Positions 1-9,471 of a stretch of 17,690 bases of DNA are shown here, one piece after another. The position numbers and the translations under genes were made by a program. Under the pieces are notes generated by a model. The model was not told the origin of the DNA. It ran no database searches and saw only the letters and a program-made list of their open reading frames with translations. Positions within the stretch are counted from its first letter, which is position 1; every line of letters starts with the position of its first letter. The stretch covers positions 1-17,690 of the forward strand of contig UQIN01000032.1 of assembly GCA_900541035.1 (NCBI GenBank), given 5' to 3'. This DNA comes from an uncultured Collinsella sp. Lineage in GTDB: Bacteria; Actinomycetota; Coriobacteriia; Coriobacteriales; Coriobacteriaceae.

Positions 1-55
1 AAAGATATGGCACCGTGGGGACACATGTATGTCAATCCTGGTCTAACAGAGCCTT

Positions 56-96
56 AAAAAATCATCCCGCGGGGCTTGTGGCTCACGCGGGATGAT
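56..96 (-). terminator. Rho-independent terminator of the ABC exporter/membrane protein genes
   Basis: An 11-bp perfect stem (61-71 pairs with 86-96, arm ATCATCCCGCG) has a 14-nt loop. On the minus strand it is followed by a run of six T (56-61 read in reverse). It begins just 7 nt after the stop of the minus-strand gene at 103, so it ends that transcript. The plus-strand side also has a T-rich tail, so it may work in both directions. Confidence 0.9.
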
Positions 97-102
97 GGCC
101 TC

Positions 103-1068
103 TTATTTTTTCTTGTCCTGCTCCAGCAGTTCGGACGGTGTGCGATCGGGCTTGCCGCCGCGGAAAATCTCGCGGCCATGCAGACGATGTTCCAGGTCAC
201 GCTCGGCCTTTTCCTCGTCAATCTTGGTCTGGCTCACCACCGGGTCCTCAATCAACGACGACACCGAGTTCACCTGCTTCTGAATGCGCTCGGCGATGGT
301 GTCATCCATACTCACGATGCGCATCTTCCAGTCGATACTCGTGGCGTTGGATGAGCTCTTGGTCCACACGAACGTCAAAATGGCGCTCTGGTGGCCCCGC
401 GCGGGGAACATGCCAAAGAAGGAATCGTGCTGAATGTTGCTATCCTCGTCGATATAGGCGTGAACGTTATACACCACGCGGTCGATCTTGTCGTTGAGCA
501 GCGCGTTGGTCGCAAGCGCCGCGGCCTGGATCTGCCCGTTGGACAGCAGCTCGAGCTCGTTGGCAGACGATGTGTCCAACACCGTCACCTCGACCGTGCC
601 CGTACGCTCATCGGCTTCATCGACGGTAAAGTCGAGCGGGAACTGCGTAAAGCCGTTGCCCCACTCGAGTCCACCCTTGAGTGCTGTAGAAACGGTATCA
701 ACCGAAACGCTCTCGGACAGGTTGGCGGTATTCAGACGGCGCATCACGCCGTAGCCGATCTGCATGCCCACGATCAGCACCAAAATACCGATGACCACGG
801 CCATCGCGGTCTTCGTAATGGTATGGCTCACCTGCGAGCCCGAAGGATCGTCCTCGGACAGCGGGTCGATATGTTTTGCCTGGCTCGCGCGGTCCTCGCT
901 GCGCAGCTGTGCTAGCGCCGCTTTGTCACCGCGCTTGGCCGCAGCCTCCTTCTCACGCATGCGCTCGGTACGCTTTTTGGCAAGCGTAGGATCCAAGACG
1001 CCGGATGCATCGATTTCGGAGAATAACTCCGTCACTTCTTCCGGAGTCAAAGGGTTCTTGTCAGCCAT
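103..1068 (-). CDS. Single-pass membrane protein of unknown function, 321 aa
   Basis: I do not recognise a named family. Residues 1-80 are charged and probably cytoplasmic, with a Lys/Arg/Glu-rich stretch around 30-60. One hydrophobic helix lies at about 85-108 (AVVIGILVLIVGMQIGYGVM), with no cleavable-signal pattern. Residues about 115-300 look like an exported globular domain, and the C-terminus is basic (EQDKKK). This is a type II-like single-anchor layout. The ATG is preceded by AGGAAG at normal spacing. The gene starts 19 nt after the stop of the ABC exporter and ends at a strong terminator, so the two are very likely co-transcribed. A role alongside that exporter is possible, but nothing in the sequence shows it. 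Confidence 0.85.
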   Translation of the reverse strand: MADKNPLTPEEVTELFSEIDASGVLDPTLAKKRTERMREKEAAAKRGDKAALAQLRSEDRASQAKHIDPLSEDDPSGSQVSHTITKTAMAVVIGILVLIVGMQIGYGVMRRLNTANLSESVSVDTVSTALKGGLEWGNGFTQFPLDFTVDEADERTGTVEVTVLDTSSANELELLSNGQIQAAALATNALLNDKIDRVVYNVHAYIDEDSNIQHDSFFGMFPARGHQSAILTFVWTKSSSNATSIDWKMRIVSMDDTIAERIQKQVNSVSSLIEDPVVSQTKIDEEKAERDLEHRLHGREIFRGGKPDRTPSELLEQDKKK

Positions 1069-1087
1069 AAACTTCCTGTCATATCAA

Positions 1088-2860
1088 TCAGTCGAGCTCG
1101 TGCGCACGCGCACCTTCGAACTGCATTCGATAGTAACGGGCATAGGTGCCGCCACGGGCGAGAAGCTGTTCATGCGTGCCACGTTCCACAACGCGACCAT
1201 GCTCAACGGTCGCAATCTCATCGGCGTGTTTAATGGTCGAGAGACGGTGGGCGATGATGATTGTGGTACGGCCGCGTGCCAGCTCTTCGAGCGACTCCTG
1301 CACCGCCTCCTCGCTCTCGTTATCCAAAGCACTCGTCGCCTCGTCCAAGATCAAGATTTTGGGATTCTTGAGAAACACACGCGCGATGGCAACGCGCTGC
1401 TTCTGTCCGCCCGAAAGACGGCTGCCGCGCTCGCCCACCACGGTGTCGTAGCCCTGTGGAAGCGATTCGATAAAGGTATCGATATTGGCGCGACGGGCGG
1501 CGTCGGCGATCTCTTCCGCCGTAGCGCTCGGCTTGCCGTAGGCGATGTTCTCGCCAATCGTACCGTCAAACAGATAGACATCCTGCTGCACCAGGCCGAT
1601 GGCGCGACGCAGGCTCTGCTGCGTCACATCACGCACGTCCTGGCCGTCGATGCTAATGGATCCGGTAGCCACGTCATAAAAGCGCGGCAGCAGCGAACAG
1701 GTCGTGGACTTGCCGCCGCCCGAAGGGCCAACCAAAGCGATGGTCTGCCCGGGCTTGATGGACAGGTCCATATGGTCGATAACGGGACGCTCGTCGGCAT
1801 CGCCCTCGCCCAGCTCGACATCCTCGTAGTTAAAGCACACGTCGTGATACTCCACGGCGCCGGCAGTCACCTGCAGATCCGTAGCGCCCGGCTTGTCCTG
1901 GATATCCGGCGCGGTCGAGAGCACCTCGTCCATACGCTTAAAGCCGGCGATAGCCTTCTGATACGTTTCGGCCGAATTAACGAGTGTCTCGAGCGGCGTG
2001 CAGAACAGCGAAATATAGAGAGCGAAGGTCGCCATATCGACCGCTTGCAGCTGCCCCTGGGCGACCAGCCAGCCGCCCAGCAGCACCACGATCACATAGA
2101 GCACGCCCGAGAGCAGGCCATACGTCGCAGTATAGACGCCCATGGCGTGATACATGTTCTCCTTGGACGAAAGATAGCGATTGTTGGAGGCGCGGAACTT
2201 GAAGCGTTCGGTCTCCTCATTGGCAAAACTCTTGACCACGCGCATGCCCGCCAGCGAATCCTGCAGCTGTGCATTGATGCCGCTGATCTTTTTGCGGTTG
2301 TCGCTAAAGACCTCGCGCATGCGCATGTTCTGCCAAAACATGATGACCGCAAACGCCGCCGTCACCACGGCCATGGCAAGCGCCAGCACCGGGGCGATGG
2401 TAAAGAGGATCACAAACGAGCCGATGATCTCGATGCCGCAGATGATGATCCACTCGGGCACGTGATGCGCCGCCTCGCAGATATCGAACAGGTCGTTGAC
2501 CACGCGGCTCATCATGTCACCCGAGCTGTTGCGGTCGAAGTACGCAAAGCTAAAGCGCTCATACTGGTCGAACAGGTCCTCGCGCATCTTGGACTCCATG
2601 CGCGCGCCCATCACGTGACCCCAATAGCTCACAAAGTAGCGGCAGGCGCAGCGGACGGCATACATCAGCACCAAGCCCACCGCGATCATGCCGAGCGCCT
2701 GCATAATGGCAGCCTGACCCTGAGCAAATAGCCCACCGGTCAAATTGCGCAGGATAATGGGGAACGCCAGGTCAATGGCGGCAAGCACCAGAGCACAAAC
2801 AGTATCAGCAACAAAAAGCCCCATCTGGGGCTCGTAGTAAGAAAGAAACCTCTTAAACAT
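1088..2860 (-). CDS. ABC exporter, fused permease and ATPase (MdlB/MsbA-like half-transporter)
   Basis: A 590-aa half-transporter of the type I exporter fold. Residues about 1-310 form the six-helix membrane domain and the rest is the nucleotide-binding domain. Visible motifs are Walker A GPSGGGKST (378-386), signature LSGGQKQR (about 479-486), Walker B ILILDEATSALD (about 498-509) and switch His in IIAHRLS (about 535-541). All catalytic elements look intact. Such proteins work as homo- or heterodimers that export lipids, peptides or drugs. No partner half-transporter is adjacent, so a homodimer is plausible. The substrate cannot be told from sequence. The start ATG has GAGGA a few bases upstream. 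The gene follows a terminator that separates it from the NUDIX gene and is joined to the downstream membrane-protein gene by a 19-nt gap. Confidence 0.95.
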   Translation of the reverse strand: MFKRFLSYYEPQMGLFVADTVCALVLAAIDLAFPIILRNLTGGLFAQGQAAIMQALGMIAVGLVLMYAVRCACRYFVSYWGHVMGARMESKMREDLFDQYERFSFAYFDRNSSGDMMSRVVNDLFDICEAAHHVPEWIIICGIEIIGSFVILFTIAPVLALAMAVVTAAFAVIMFWQNMRMREVFSDNRKKISGINAQLQDSLAGMRVVKSFANEETERFKFRASNNRYLSSKENMYHAMGVYTATYGLLSGVLYVIVVLLGGWLVAQGQLQAVDMATFALYISLFCTPLETLVNSAETYQKAIAGFKRMDEVLSTAPDIQDKPGATDLQVTAGAVEYHDVCFNYEDVELGEGDADERPVIDHMDLSIKPGQTIALVGPSGGGKSTTCSLLPRFYDVATGSISIDGQDVRDVTQQSLRRAIGLVQQDVYLFDGTIGENIAYGKPSATAEEIADAARRANIDTFIESLPQGYDTVVGERGSRLSGGQKQRVAIARVFLKNPKILILDEATSALDNESEEAVQESLEELARGRTTIIIAHRLSTIKHADEIATVEHGRVVERGTHEQLLARGGTYARYYRMQFEGARAHELD

Positions 2861-2880
2861 GCAGTCCTCGGAGATAAAAC

Positions 2881-2931
2881 AATAACGTAAGACCCTGGGA
2901 CAAAATAATCAGTAGTGTTTGCCCCAGGGTC
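2881..2931 (-). terminator. Terminator after the NUDIX gene
   Basis: A 9-bp stem GACCCTGGG (2891-2899) pairs with CCCAGGGTC (2923-2931) over a 23-nt loop. On the minus strand it is followed by the T-rich stretch TTACGTTATTGTTTT. It lies 10 nt after the NUDIX stop and before the ABC exporter ribosome site, so it probably ends the purD-NUDIX transcript. Confidence 0.7.
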
Positions 2932-2941
2932 GCCCTCGCTT

Positions 2942-3637
2942 TTAAAGCTCAGTTCCGCCTAGTCGGTGTGCGATGCTGTCGCAGGCAAGCGCGCCTACGA
3001 CGGTCTTGGCGTCTTCGATCTTGCCGTCGAGCACGGCGTCGATCAGCTCGTGCAGCGGCACCAGGTCCACGTTGACAAACTCGTCATCATCGGGGTTGGG
3101 CGCATCAAACTCGAGCTTGGTAGCCAAGTAGATATGGATGATCTCATCGCAAAAACCGCAGGACGTGACAATCGACGTCAAAAAGCGAATACGACCAGCC
3201 CTAAAGCCCGTCTCCTCATGCAGTTCGCGCTTGGCGCAATCGAGCGGGTCCTCGCCCGGGTCGAGCTTGCCGGCAGGAATCTCGACCGTCACGCGGTCGA
3301 TGGCGGTGCGGTACTGACGCACCAGTACGATCTTGCCGCTCTCGGTCAGTGCCACAACGGCCGCCGCACCCGGATGGCGAACGATATCGCGGGCGCTGCG
3401 GTGACCGTTGGGCAGCTCAACCTCAAGCCGGTGGACGTCGAGAATCTTGCCCTTCCAGGCGCACTCCTCCGAAAGAATCTTCTCGTGCAGCTCGGCATCG
3501 TGCGGGTCGTCATCGCCCAACACCAGCGCCGGCTCGTCAGCGACCTCGCCACCAGGCTCGCCCTCGGCGTGCCCATACATGCGGCTGTCCTCTTCGACGA
3601 TCTGCGCGTCCACGAGCTCTTCGTTCTTCTCGTCCAT
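2942..3637 (-). CDS. NUDIX hydrolase, ADP-ribose pyrophosphatase-like
   Basis: A 231-aa NUDIX hydrolase. The NUDIX box spans residues 123-145 and fits GX5EX7REUXEEXGU (key parts GKLDPGE and RELHEETGF), so the metal-binding glutamates are present. The region before it (ELPNGHRS, then IVRHPGAAAVV, then VRQYR) matches the ADP-ribose pyrophosphatase (NudF/YqkG) type, which splits ADP-ribose into AMP and ribose 5-phosphate. Residues 1-50 are an extra acidic extension (many Asp/Glu) absent from the usual 180-210-aa enzymes. I chose the ATG at 3637, because GAGAGG at 3653-3648 is 10 nt upstream of it but only 1 nt from the in-frame ATG at 3646. The gene starts 21 nt after purD and is probably in its operon. 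Exact substrate is inferred from family resemblance. Confidence 0.92.
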   Translation of the reverse strand: MDEKNEELVDAQIVEEDSRMYGHAEGEPGGEVADEPALVLGDDDPHDAELHEKILSEECAWKGKILDVHRLEVELPNGHRSARDIVRHPGAAAVVALTESGKIVLVRQYRTAIDRVTVEIPAGKLDPGEDPLDCAKRELHEETGFRAGRIRFLTSIVTSCGFCDEIIHIYLATKLEFDAPNPDDDEFVNVDLVPLHELIDAVLDGKIEDAKTVVGALACDSIAHRLGGTEL

Positions 3638-3658
3638 CCGTCTCATTCCTCTCGGATT

Positions 3659-4963
<1,305 letters not shown>

Positions 4964-5017
4964 GGGTGCCTCCTCTATGGATGAATGGCCCGCTCCGCGC
5001 GAGCCCTTTGCAAGCAA

Positions 5018-5059
5018 ATATACCCCTCGGCCGCCCGTCTGGGCTGCAAAGGGGTATAT
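5018..5059 (-). terminator. Hairpin between purA and purD (terminator or attenuator)
   Basis: A perfect 10-bp stem ATATACCCCT (5018-5027) pairs with AGGGGTATAT (5050-5059) across a 22-nt loop. The loop itself can form a small GCCC/GGGC hairpin. On the minus strand the tail is TTGCTTGC, with only four T in eight, so termination may be partial. It sits 21 nt after the purA stop and upstream of the purD ribosome site, where it could limit read-through from purA into purD. Confidence 0.6.
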
Positions 5060-5080
5060 CGCAATAACCGTATAAACCGA

Positions 5081-6367
5081 TTACTTCCAGAATCGGTTGA
5101 TGATCTGCTCGCGACCGGCGCCAACGCCAATGAACGTCACGCGGGTGTGTGCCAGATCCTCGATAAACGCCACGTAGTCCTGAGCCTCTTGCGGCAGCTC
5201 ATCAAAGCTGCGGCAACCGGTGATGTCGCACTTCCAGCCGGGGAGCTCCTCGTAGATGGGCTTGGCATGCTCAAAGCGCACCTGATGCTCGGGCACGCTC
5301 GTGTAGCGCTCGCCATCGACGTCGTAGGCCACGCACACCTTGATGGTGTCGAAGGCCGAAAGCACGTCGAGCTTGGTCACGGCGATGTCGGTGAGGCCGT
5401 TGACGCGCGAGGCATAGTTGGCGATAGGGCCGTCAAACCAGCCGCAACGACGACGGCGACCGGTGGTCACGCCGTACTCATAGCCCTCCTCGGTCAGCGT
5501 GTGGCCAGCCTCGGACTCATAGGAAAGCTCGGTGGGCATGGGGCCCGAACCGACGCGGGTGATATAGGCCTTCATGACGCCCAGCACGCGGTCGACGTTC
5601 TTCATGCCCACGCCAGAGCCGGTGATGGCGCCGCCGGCGGTGCAGTTGGAAGACGTCACGTACGGATAGGTTCCGTGGTCGATGTCGAGTAGCGTCGCCT
5701 GGGCGCCTTCAAACAGCAGGTTCTTGCCCTCATCGATCATGTTGTTGAGCAGCAGGCTCGTCTCGGTGATGTAGGGACGCAGGCGCTCGGCCATCGGCAG
5801 GTACTCGTCGCAAATCTGGTCCACGGTGTAGGTGGGCAGGTTGTAGATGAGCTCGAGCTCGGGGTTCACGCGGGCGAGAGCGGTCTCCAACTTGTCGCGG
5901 AACAGCGTCTCGTCCAGCATGTCCTGCATGCGCAGGCCAATGCGGGCCATCTTGTCCTGATAGCACGGACCAATGCCGCGCTTGGTGGTACCGATGTTCT
6001 TCTTGCCGAGCTTCTGCTCAAAGGCGCCATCCAGATCGATGTGGTACGGCATGATGACATGCGCGTTGCCGCTAATCTTGAGGTTCTTGGTGGTGATGCC
6101 GTCGGCCTCGAACATGTCGATCTCCTCAAGGACAACCTTGGGGTTGACGACGCAGCCGTTACCGATCACCGACACGTGGTCGGAATACATGATGCCGGAG
6201 GGCACCTGGTGCAGGCCGTACTTTTTGCCGTTGACGACGATGGTGTGGCCGGCGTTGTTGCCGCCCGAATAGCGCACGACGGCATCAAAGTCGCCGGCGA
6301 CCAGGTCGCAGATCTTACCCTTGCCCTCATCGCCCCACTGGGCACCGACCAAAACGGTTGACGGCAT
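5081..6367 (-). CDS. purA: Adenylosuccinate synthetase
   Basis: Joins IMP and aspartate using GTP to make adenylosuccinate, the first committed step towards AMP. The 428-aa protein is full length. The N-terminus has the P-loop-like WGDEGKGK (11-18) and GGNNAGHT (35-42). Asp13 and His41 fall at the positions of the catalytic pair in the E. coli enzyme. Later motifs include KRGIGPCYQDK (about 140) and the GTP-binding TKLD near the C-terminal third. The ATG has GAGGAG 5 nt upstream. The gene follows dnaB after 93 nt and has its own likely promoter (6434-6462). It acts as a cytosolic homodimer. Confidence 0.98.
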   Translation of the reverse strand: MPSTVLVGAQWGDEGKGKICDLVAGDFDAVVRYSGGNNAGHTIVVNGKKYGLHQVPSGIMYSDHVSVIGNGCVVNPKVVLEEIDMFEADGITTKNLKISGNAHVIMPYHIDLDGAFEQKLGKKNIGTTKRGIGPCYQDKMARIGLRMQDMLDETLFRDKLETALARVNPELELIYNLPTYTVDQICDEYLPMAERLRPYITETSLLLNNMIDEGKNLLFEGAQATLLDIDHGTYPYVTSSNCTAGGAITGSGVGMKNVDRVLGVMKAYITRVGSGPMPTELSYESEAGHTLTEEGYEYGVTTGRRRRCGWFDGPIANYASRVNGLTDIAVTKLDVLSAFDTIKVCVAYDVDGERYTSVPEHQVRFEHAKPIYEELPGWKCDITGCRSFDELPQEAQDYVAFIEDLAHTRVTFIGVGAGREQIINRFWK

Positions 6368-6433
6368 GTTTACTCCTCACATTCATGGACTGTCTACGCG
6401 CCATGCCGGCACGCAGAAGCACAAAACATTCCC

Positions 6434-6462
6434 AGTATACCCGTGCAACGGGCGCCTGTCCT
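6434..6462 (-). promoter_or_regulatory. Probable sigma-A promoter of purA
   Basis: On the minus strand a -10 TATACT (6439-6434) follows a 17-nt spacer from AGGACA (6462-6457), which matches TTGACA at four of six positions. The -35 overlaps the dnaB stop codon. Transcription would start near 6427, giving a leader of about 60 nt before purA. A 5-bp inverted repeat (CCCGT/ACGGG) lies in the spacer. Confidence 0.6.
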
Positions 6463-7852
6463 ACTCCTCGGCATGTGCCCCATCAAGCTCATAGAACTTG
6501 GTGGATGCCGGCAGGAACATCAGGTCGACGTCGCCGATCGGGCCCGAACGGTTCTTGGCCACGACGATACGCGTAACGCCCTCGTCGGGTCGATCGTCGC
6601 GCGAGGCTTCGGCCTCGTCGGCGGAGCGGTCCAAGAACATGACGATATCGGCGTCCTGCTCGATGGAGCCCGATTCACGAAGGTCGGAAAGCTGCGGGCG
6701 CTTGCCGGTACGGGATTCGACCTGACGCGAGAGCTGCGACAGCGCGATGAGCGGGATCTTGAGCTCCTTGGCCATGATCTTCAGACCACGCGACATCTCC
6801 GAAACCTCGACGGTACGGCTCTCGGAGCGGCGTCCCGGCGGAGGACTCACCAGCTGCAGGTAGTCCAGGATGATGATTGCCTTCTCCTTGTTATGGAGCA
6901 TACGGCGGCTCTTGGCGCGAATCTCGGTCACTGTGGTGCCGGGCGTATCGTCAATCAGAATATCGAGCTTGGACAAGGTCTGCGTGGCCTCGTTGATATT
7001 GGCCCACTGTTCGGGGCTAATACGGCCCATGCGGAAGTCACTGATCGAGATCATGGCGTAGGCGCAAATCAGACGCTGGGCAATTTCCTTGCCCGACATC
7101 TCCAGCGAAAAGAAGCCAACGGTATAGCCCGCAGCGGCGGCATTCAGCGCCAGGTTCAGAGCGAACGACGTCTTACCCACGGCAGGGCGGGCGCCGATAA
7201 TGATGAGCTGGCCCTCGCGGAAGCCCATGAGCATGCGGTCGAGCGACGGGAAGCCGGTGGGCACGCCCGCGGCCTGTCCGCCGGCCTTGCACACTTCCTC
7301 GGCCTCGTTATAGGCCTCGACCATAAACTCGGTCAGTGTCTTATAGCTCGACTTGACCTCGCGCGCCGTGACCTTGAGCAGTTTACTCTCGGCCAGTTCC
7401 ACGACCTCTTTGGTGTCGGTAGGGGCGTTATAGGCCAGCGCATTGATCTCGTTGGTGGCACCGATCAGCTCGCGCAGCATCGAGTCGCGACGGACGATGG
7501 CGGCATGGTGCTGCCAGTTCACGAGCGACAGGGTCTGACCCATCAGCTCCAAAATGTAGGCCTCGCCGCCCACGGCATCAAGCTTGTTGATGCTGCGCAG
7601 GTAATCGATCAGCGATATGGAGTCGATGGGAATGCGGCTGTTGTACATATCGACCATCGCGGTGTAGATGGTCTTATGAATGGGCCGGTAGAAGTCATCG
7701 GGCTGCAGCTCGACCTGGGCCTCCTCGACCACCTCGGGCGACAGCAGCATGGCGGCCAGTACATTGGCCTCTGCATCTTGGTTTTGAGGGAGACCCGACT
7801 TGGAGCCACGGTCCTCGACCGTCAGCCCCGCCTCCCTTTCATCATATGCCAT
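6461..7852 (-). CDS. dnaB: Replicative DNA helicase DnaB
   Basis: The hexameric helicase that unwinds DNA at the replication fork and loads primase. The 463-aa protein has the N-terminal DnaB domain (about 20-120, starting near LPQNQDAEANVLAAML) and a RecA-like C-terminal domain. Walker A GARPAVGKT is at 220-228, Walker B IIILDYLQL at about 325-333, and SQLSRQVE with RQLSDLRESGSIEQDAD-type motifs follows. No intein is present. I chose the third of three nearby in-frame ATGs (7852) because GAGGA lies 5 nt upstream of it. Starts at 7864 and 7858 would add only four or two residues. It follows the rplI terminator by about 160 nt; I found no convincing separate promoter, so it may rely partly on read-through. 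Confidence 0.97.
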   Translation of the reverse strand: MAYDEREAGLTVEDRGSKSGLPQNQDAEANVLAAMLLSPEVVEEAQVELQPDDFYRPIHKTIYTAMVDMYNSRIPIDSISLIDYLRSINKLDAVGGEAYILELMGQTLSLVNWQHHAAIVRRDSMLRELIGATNEINALAYNAPTDTKEVVELAESKLLKVTAREVKSSYKTLTEFMVEAYNEAEEVCKAGGQAAGVPTGFPSLDRMLMGFREGQLIIIGARPAVGKTSFALNLALNAAAAGYTVGFFSLEMSGKEIAQRLICAYAMISISDFRMGRISPEQWANINEATQTLSKLDILIDDTPGTTVTEIRAKSRRMLHNKEKAIIILDYLQLVSPPPGRRSESRTVEVSEMSRGLKIMAKELKIPLIALSQLSRQVESRTGKRPQLSDLRESGSIEQDADIVMFLDRSADEAEASRDDRPDEGVTRIVVAKNRSGPIGDVDLMFLPASTKFYELDGAHAEE

Positions 7853-8004
7853 GAGCATCCTCATTCATATCGCTTGCGAGCATCCATAGTATCAGCCACA
7901 GCCCCAAAACGGGCCGCGCCCCGGCAATCATCACCGAACGAAACGGATGAACGGTCCCGCATGTGGGACTTCACCACAACGCCTGCCATGGCGCTCGCTG
8001 AGCG

Positions 8005-8044
8005 TAGAAAACAAAAGGGCGCCCTGGTCTCCCAGAGCGCCCTT
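8005..8044 (-). terminator. Terminator of the rpsF-ssb-rpsR-rplI operon
   Basis: The stem AAGGGCGC (8015-8022) pairs with GCGCCCTT (8037-8044), and an inner CTGG/CCAG pairing (8024-8027 with 8032-8035) extends it. On the minus strand it is followed by TTTTGTTTTCTA. It starts 33 nt after the rplI stop. Confidence 0.88.
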
Positions 8045-8076
8045 CTTAGAACAAGATTGTTGCGTTGCAGCAAATG

Positions 8077-8616
8077 CTACTCGGCAGCAGCCTCAGTCTC
8101 GACCTCGGCGGTCTCGGCCTCGGCGACCTCAGCGGTCTCCTCAGCCTCAGCCTCGGCAGCGAGCTCCTCGGCGGTAACGCCAACGAGAACGACAACCTCG
8201 GCCTTGATCTCGCGGTACAGCGAGATGGCAACGGTGTGGGCACCGGCAACCTTGATGGGCTTACCGAGCTCGACGCGCTTGCGGTCGATGTCCATACCGA
8301 GCTGAGCCTTGATGGCGTCAGCGATCATAGCGGCGGTAACGGAGCCAAAGAGGATGCCCTCGTCGCCGACCTTGACGTCAACGGTGACCGTCTTGCCCTC
8401 GAAGGCAGCCTTGGTCTCGTTGGCGGTAGCCAGACGGACGGCCTCGCGCTTGGCGATGTTGTTGCGACGCTCGTCAAGCTGCTTGAGGTTGCCCTTGGTG
8501 GCGGCAACAGCGAGCTTCTTGGGGAACAGGAAGTTCTCAGCGTAACCCTGAGCGACCTCTACGACGTCACCCTCGCCGCCCTTGCCCTTGATCTCATCGA
8601 GAAGAATAACCTTCAT
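8077..8616 (-). CDS. rplI: 50S ribosomal protein L9 with acidic C-terminal tail
   Basis: L9 binds 23S rRNA near the L1 stalk and bridges ribosomes. The N-terminal rRNA-binding domain is clear: MKVILLDEIKGKGGEGDVVE followed by GYAENFLFPKKLA (about 24-36). A long connecting helix and the C-terminal domain follow to about residue 148. The protein is 179 aa, about 30 longer than usual. The extra end (about 150-179) is almost only Ala, Glu, Val and Thr in an irregular EAE/TAEVE repeat and is strongly acidic. ATG start with GGGAG 8 nt upstream. Last gene of the S6-SSB-S18-L9 operon, 15 nt after rpsR. Confidence 0.97.
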   Translation of the reverse strand: MKVILLDEIKGKGGEGDVVEVAQGYAENFLFPKKLAVAATKGNLKQLDERRNNIAKREAVRLATANETKAAFEGKTVTVDVKVGDEGILFGSVTAAMIADAIKAQLGMDIDRKRVELGKPIKVAGAHTVAISLYREIKAEVVVLVGVTAEELAAEAEAEETAEVAEAETAEVETEAAAE

Positions 8617-8631
8617 GATGCGTCTCCCTTC

Positions 8632-8898
8632 TTAGCCGCGGTCGCGGTTGCCACGAGAGGAAACCACGGGGACGGTGTACGGCAGGAGAGCCATCTCGCG
8701 GGCGCGCTTGATGGCGTTGGCGATGTCATGCTGATGCTGCGTGCAAGCGCCAGTGACGCGACGGGGCTTGATCTTGCCACGGTCGGTCATGTACTTACGG
8801 AGAAGCTGAGTATCCTTATAGTCGATGAACTCAGTGTTCTCCTTGCAGAACTGGCAGTACTTACGACGCGGCTGACGTGCAGAAAAATCATTAGCCAT
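8632..8898 (-). CDS. rpsR: 30S ribosomal protein S18, zinc-binding type
   Basis: Small-subunit protein that pairs with S6 on the 16S rRNA platform. The 88-aa length is normal when the ATG at 8898 is used (AAAGG about 10 nt upstream). The upstream in-frame start at 8949 would add 17 residues foreign to S18. The core RKYCQFCKE and the stretch KIKPRRVTGACTQHQ are typical. Cys15, Cys18, Cys52 and His55 form the four ligands of the zinc-containing (C+) form, so this is not the zinc-free paralogue used in zinc starvation. Fits between ssb and rplI as in many Gram-positive bacteria. Confidence 0.97.
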   Translation of the reverse strand: MANDFSARQPRRKYCQFCKENTEFIDYKDTQLLRKYMTDRGKIKPRRVTGACTQHQHDIANAIKRAREMALLPYTVPVVSSRGNRDRG

Positions 8899-8970
8899 GT
8901 CAAAATACCTTTCGTTTGGCAACTTCGGCGAACCGAAGCCGCCTCTCACTCAAAAATAGGTGAACAGCCC

Positions 8971-9423
8971 TTAAAACGGGATGTCCTCATCGTAGACGTC
9001 GACCGCGGGCGGCGTAGCCACCGGTGCGGCAGGACGCGGTGCGGGCGCAGGAGCTGCGGGGGCGTAACCGCCCTGATCGTAGCCACCCTGGCCACCACGG
9101 GAGCTCATAAACTCGATCTCATCGACGATGACTTCAAGCTTGCTCCGGCGCTGGCCGTCGCGCTCCCAAGAGCTGTAGCGCAGCTTGCCCTCGATCGCGA
9201 CCTTGTTTCCCTTTGCCAGGAAACGGCTCACGGCCTCGGCGCGCGTGCCGAACATGGTGCAGTCGACAAAGTTGGGATAGTCCTCCCACTCGCCAGTCTG
9301 CGGGTTGCGGCGACGATCGTTCACGGCGACGCCAAAGGACAGAACCTGGGTTCCGCCGGCGGTGGCGCGCAGCTCGGGATCACGCGTGAGGTTACCGGTG
9401 ATGTTCACTCGATTGATGCTCAT
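8971..9423 (-). CDS. ssb: Single-stranded DNA-binding protein
   Basis: Coats single-stranded DNA at replication forks and recruits repair and replication proteins. The 150-aa protein starts MSINRVNITGNLTRDPELR and has an OB fold to about residue 110 (VDCTMFGTRAEAVSRFLAKG, then EGKLRYSSWE). A Gly- then Pro/Ala-rich disordered linker follows. It ends in DVYDEDIPF, the acidic tip through which SSB binds its partners, so the protein is complete. ATG start with AGAGGAAG upstream. It lies between rpsF and rpsR, the usual place for the housekeeping ssb. Confidence 0.98.
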   Translation of the reverse strand: MSINRVNITGNLTRDPELRATAGGTQVLSFGVAVNDRRRNPQTGEWEDYPNFVDCTMFGTRAEAVSRFLAKGNKVAIEGKLRYSSWERDGQRRSKLEVIVDEIEFMSSRGGQGGYDQGGYAPAAPAPAPRPAAPVATPPAVDVYDEDIPF

Positions 9424-9471
9424 AACTCACTACTTCCTCTTGGGGCACAAGCCCAGTCCAAAACGACAGTC

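Noticed and set aside
764..2731. 655-aa plus-strand open frame antisense to the ABC exporter
   Set aside because: The opposite strand encodes all ABC motifs intact; the antisense product has no domain. The similar long frames at 2966-4879 and 6443-8305 are rejected for the same reason.
7861..8073. 70-aa minus-strand open frame between rplI and dnaB
   Set aside because: It runs through the rplI terminator hairpin, has no ribosome site and no protein-like features.
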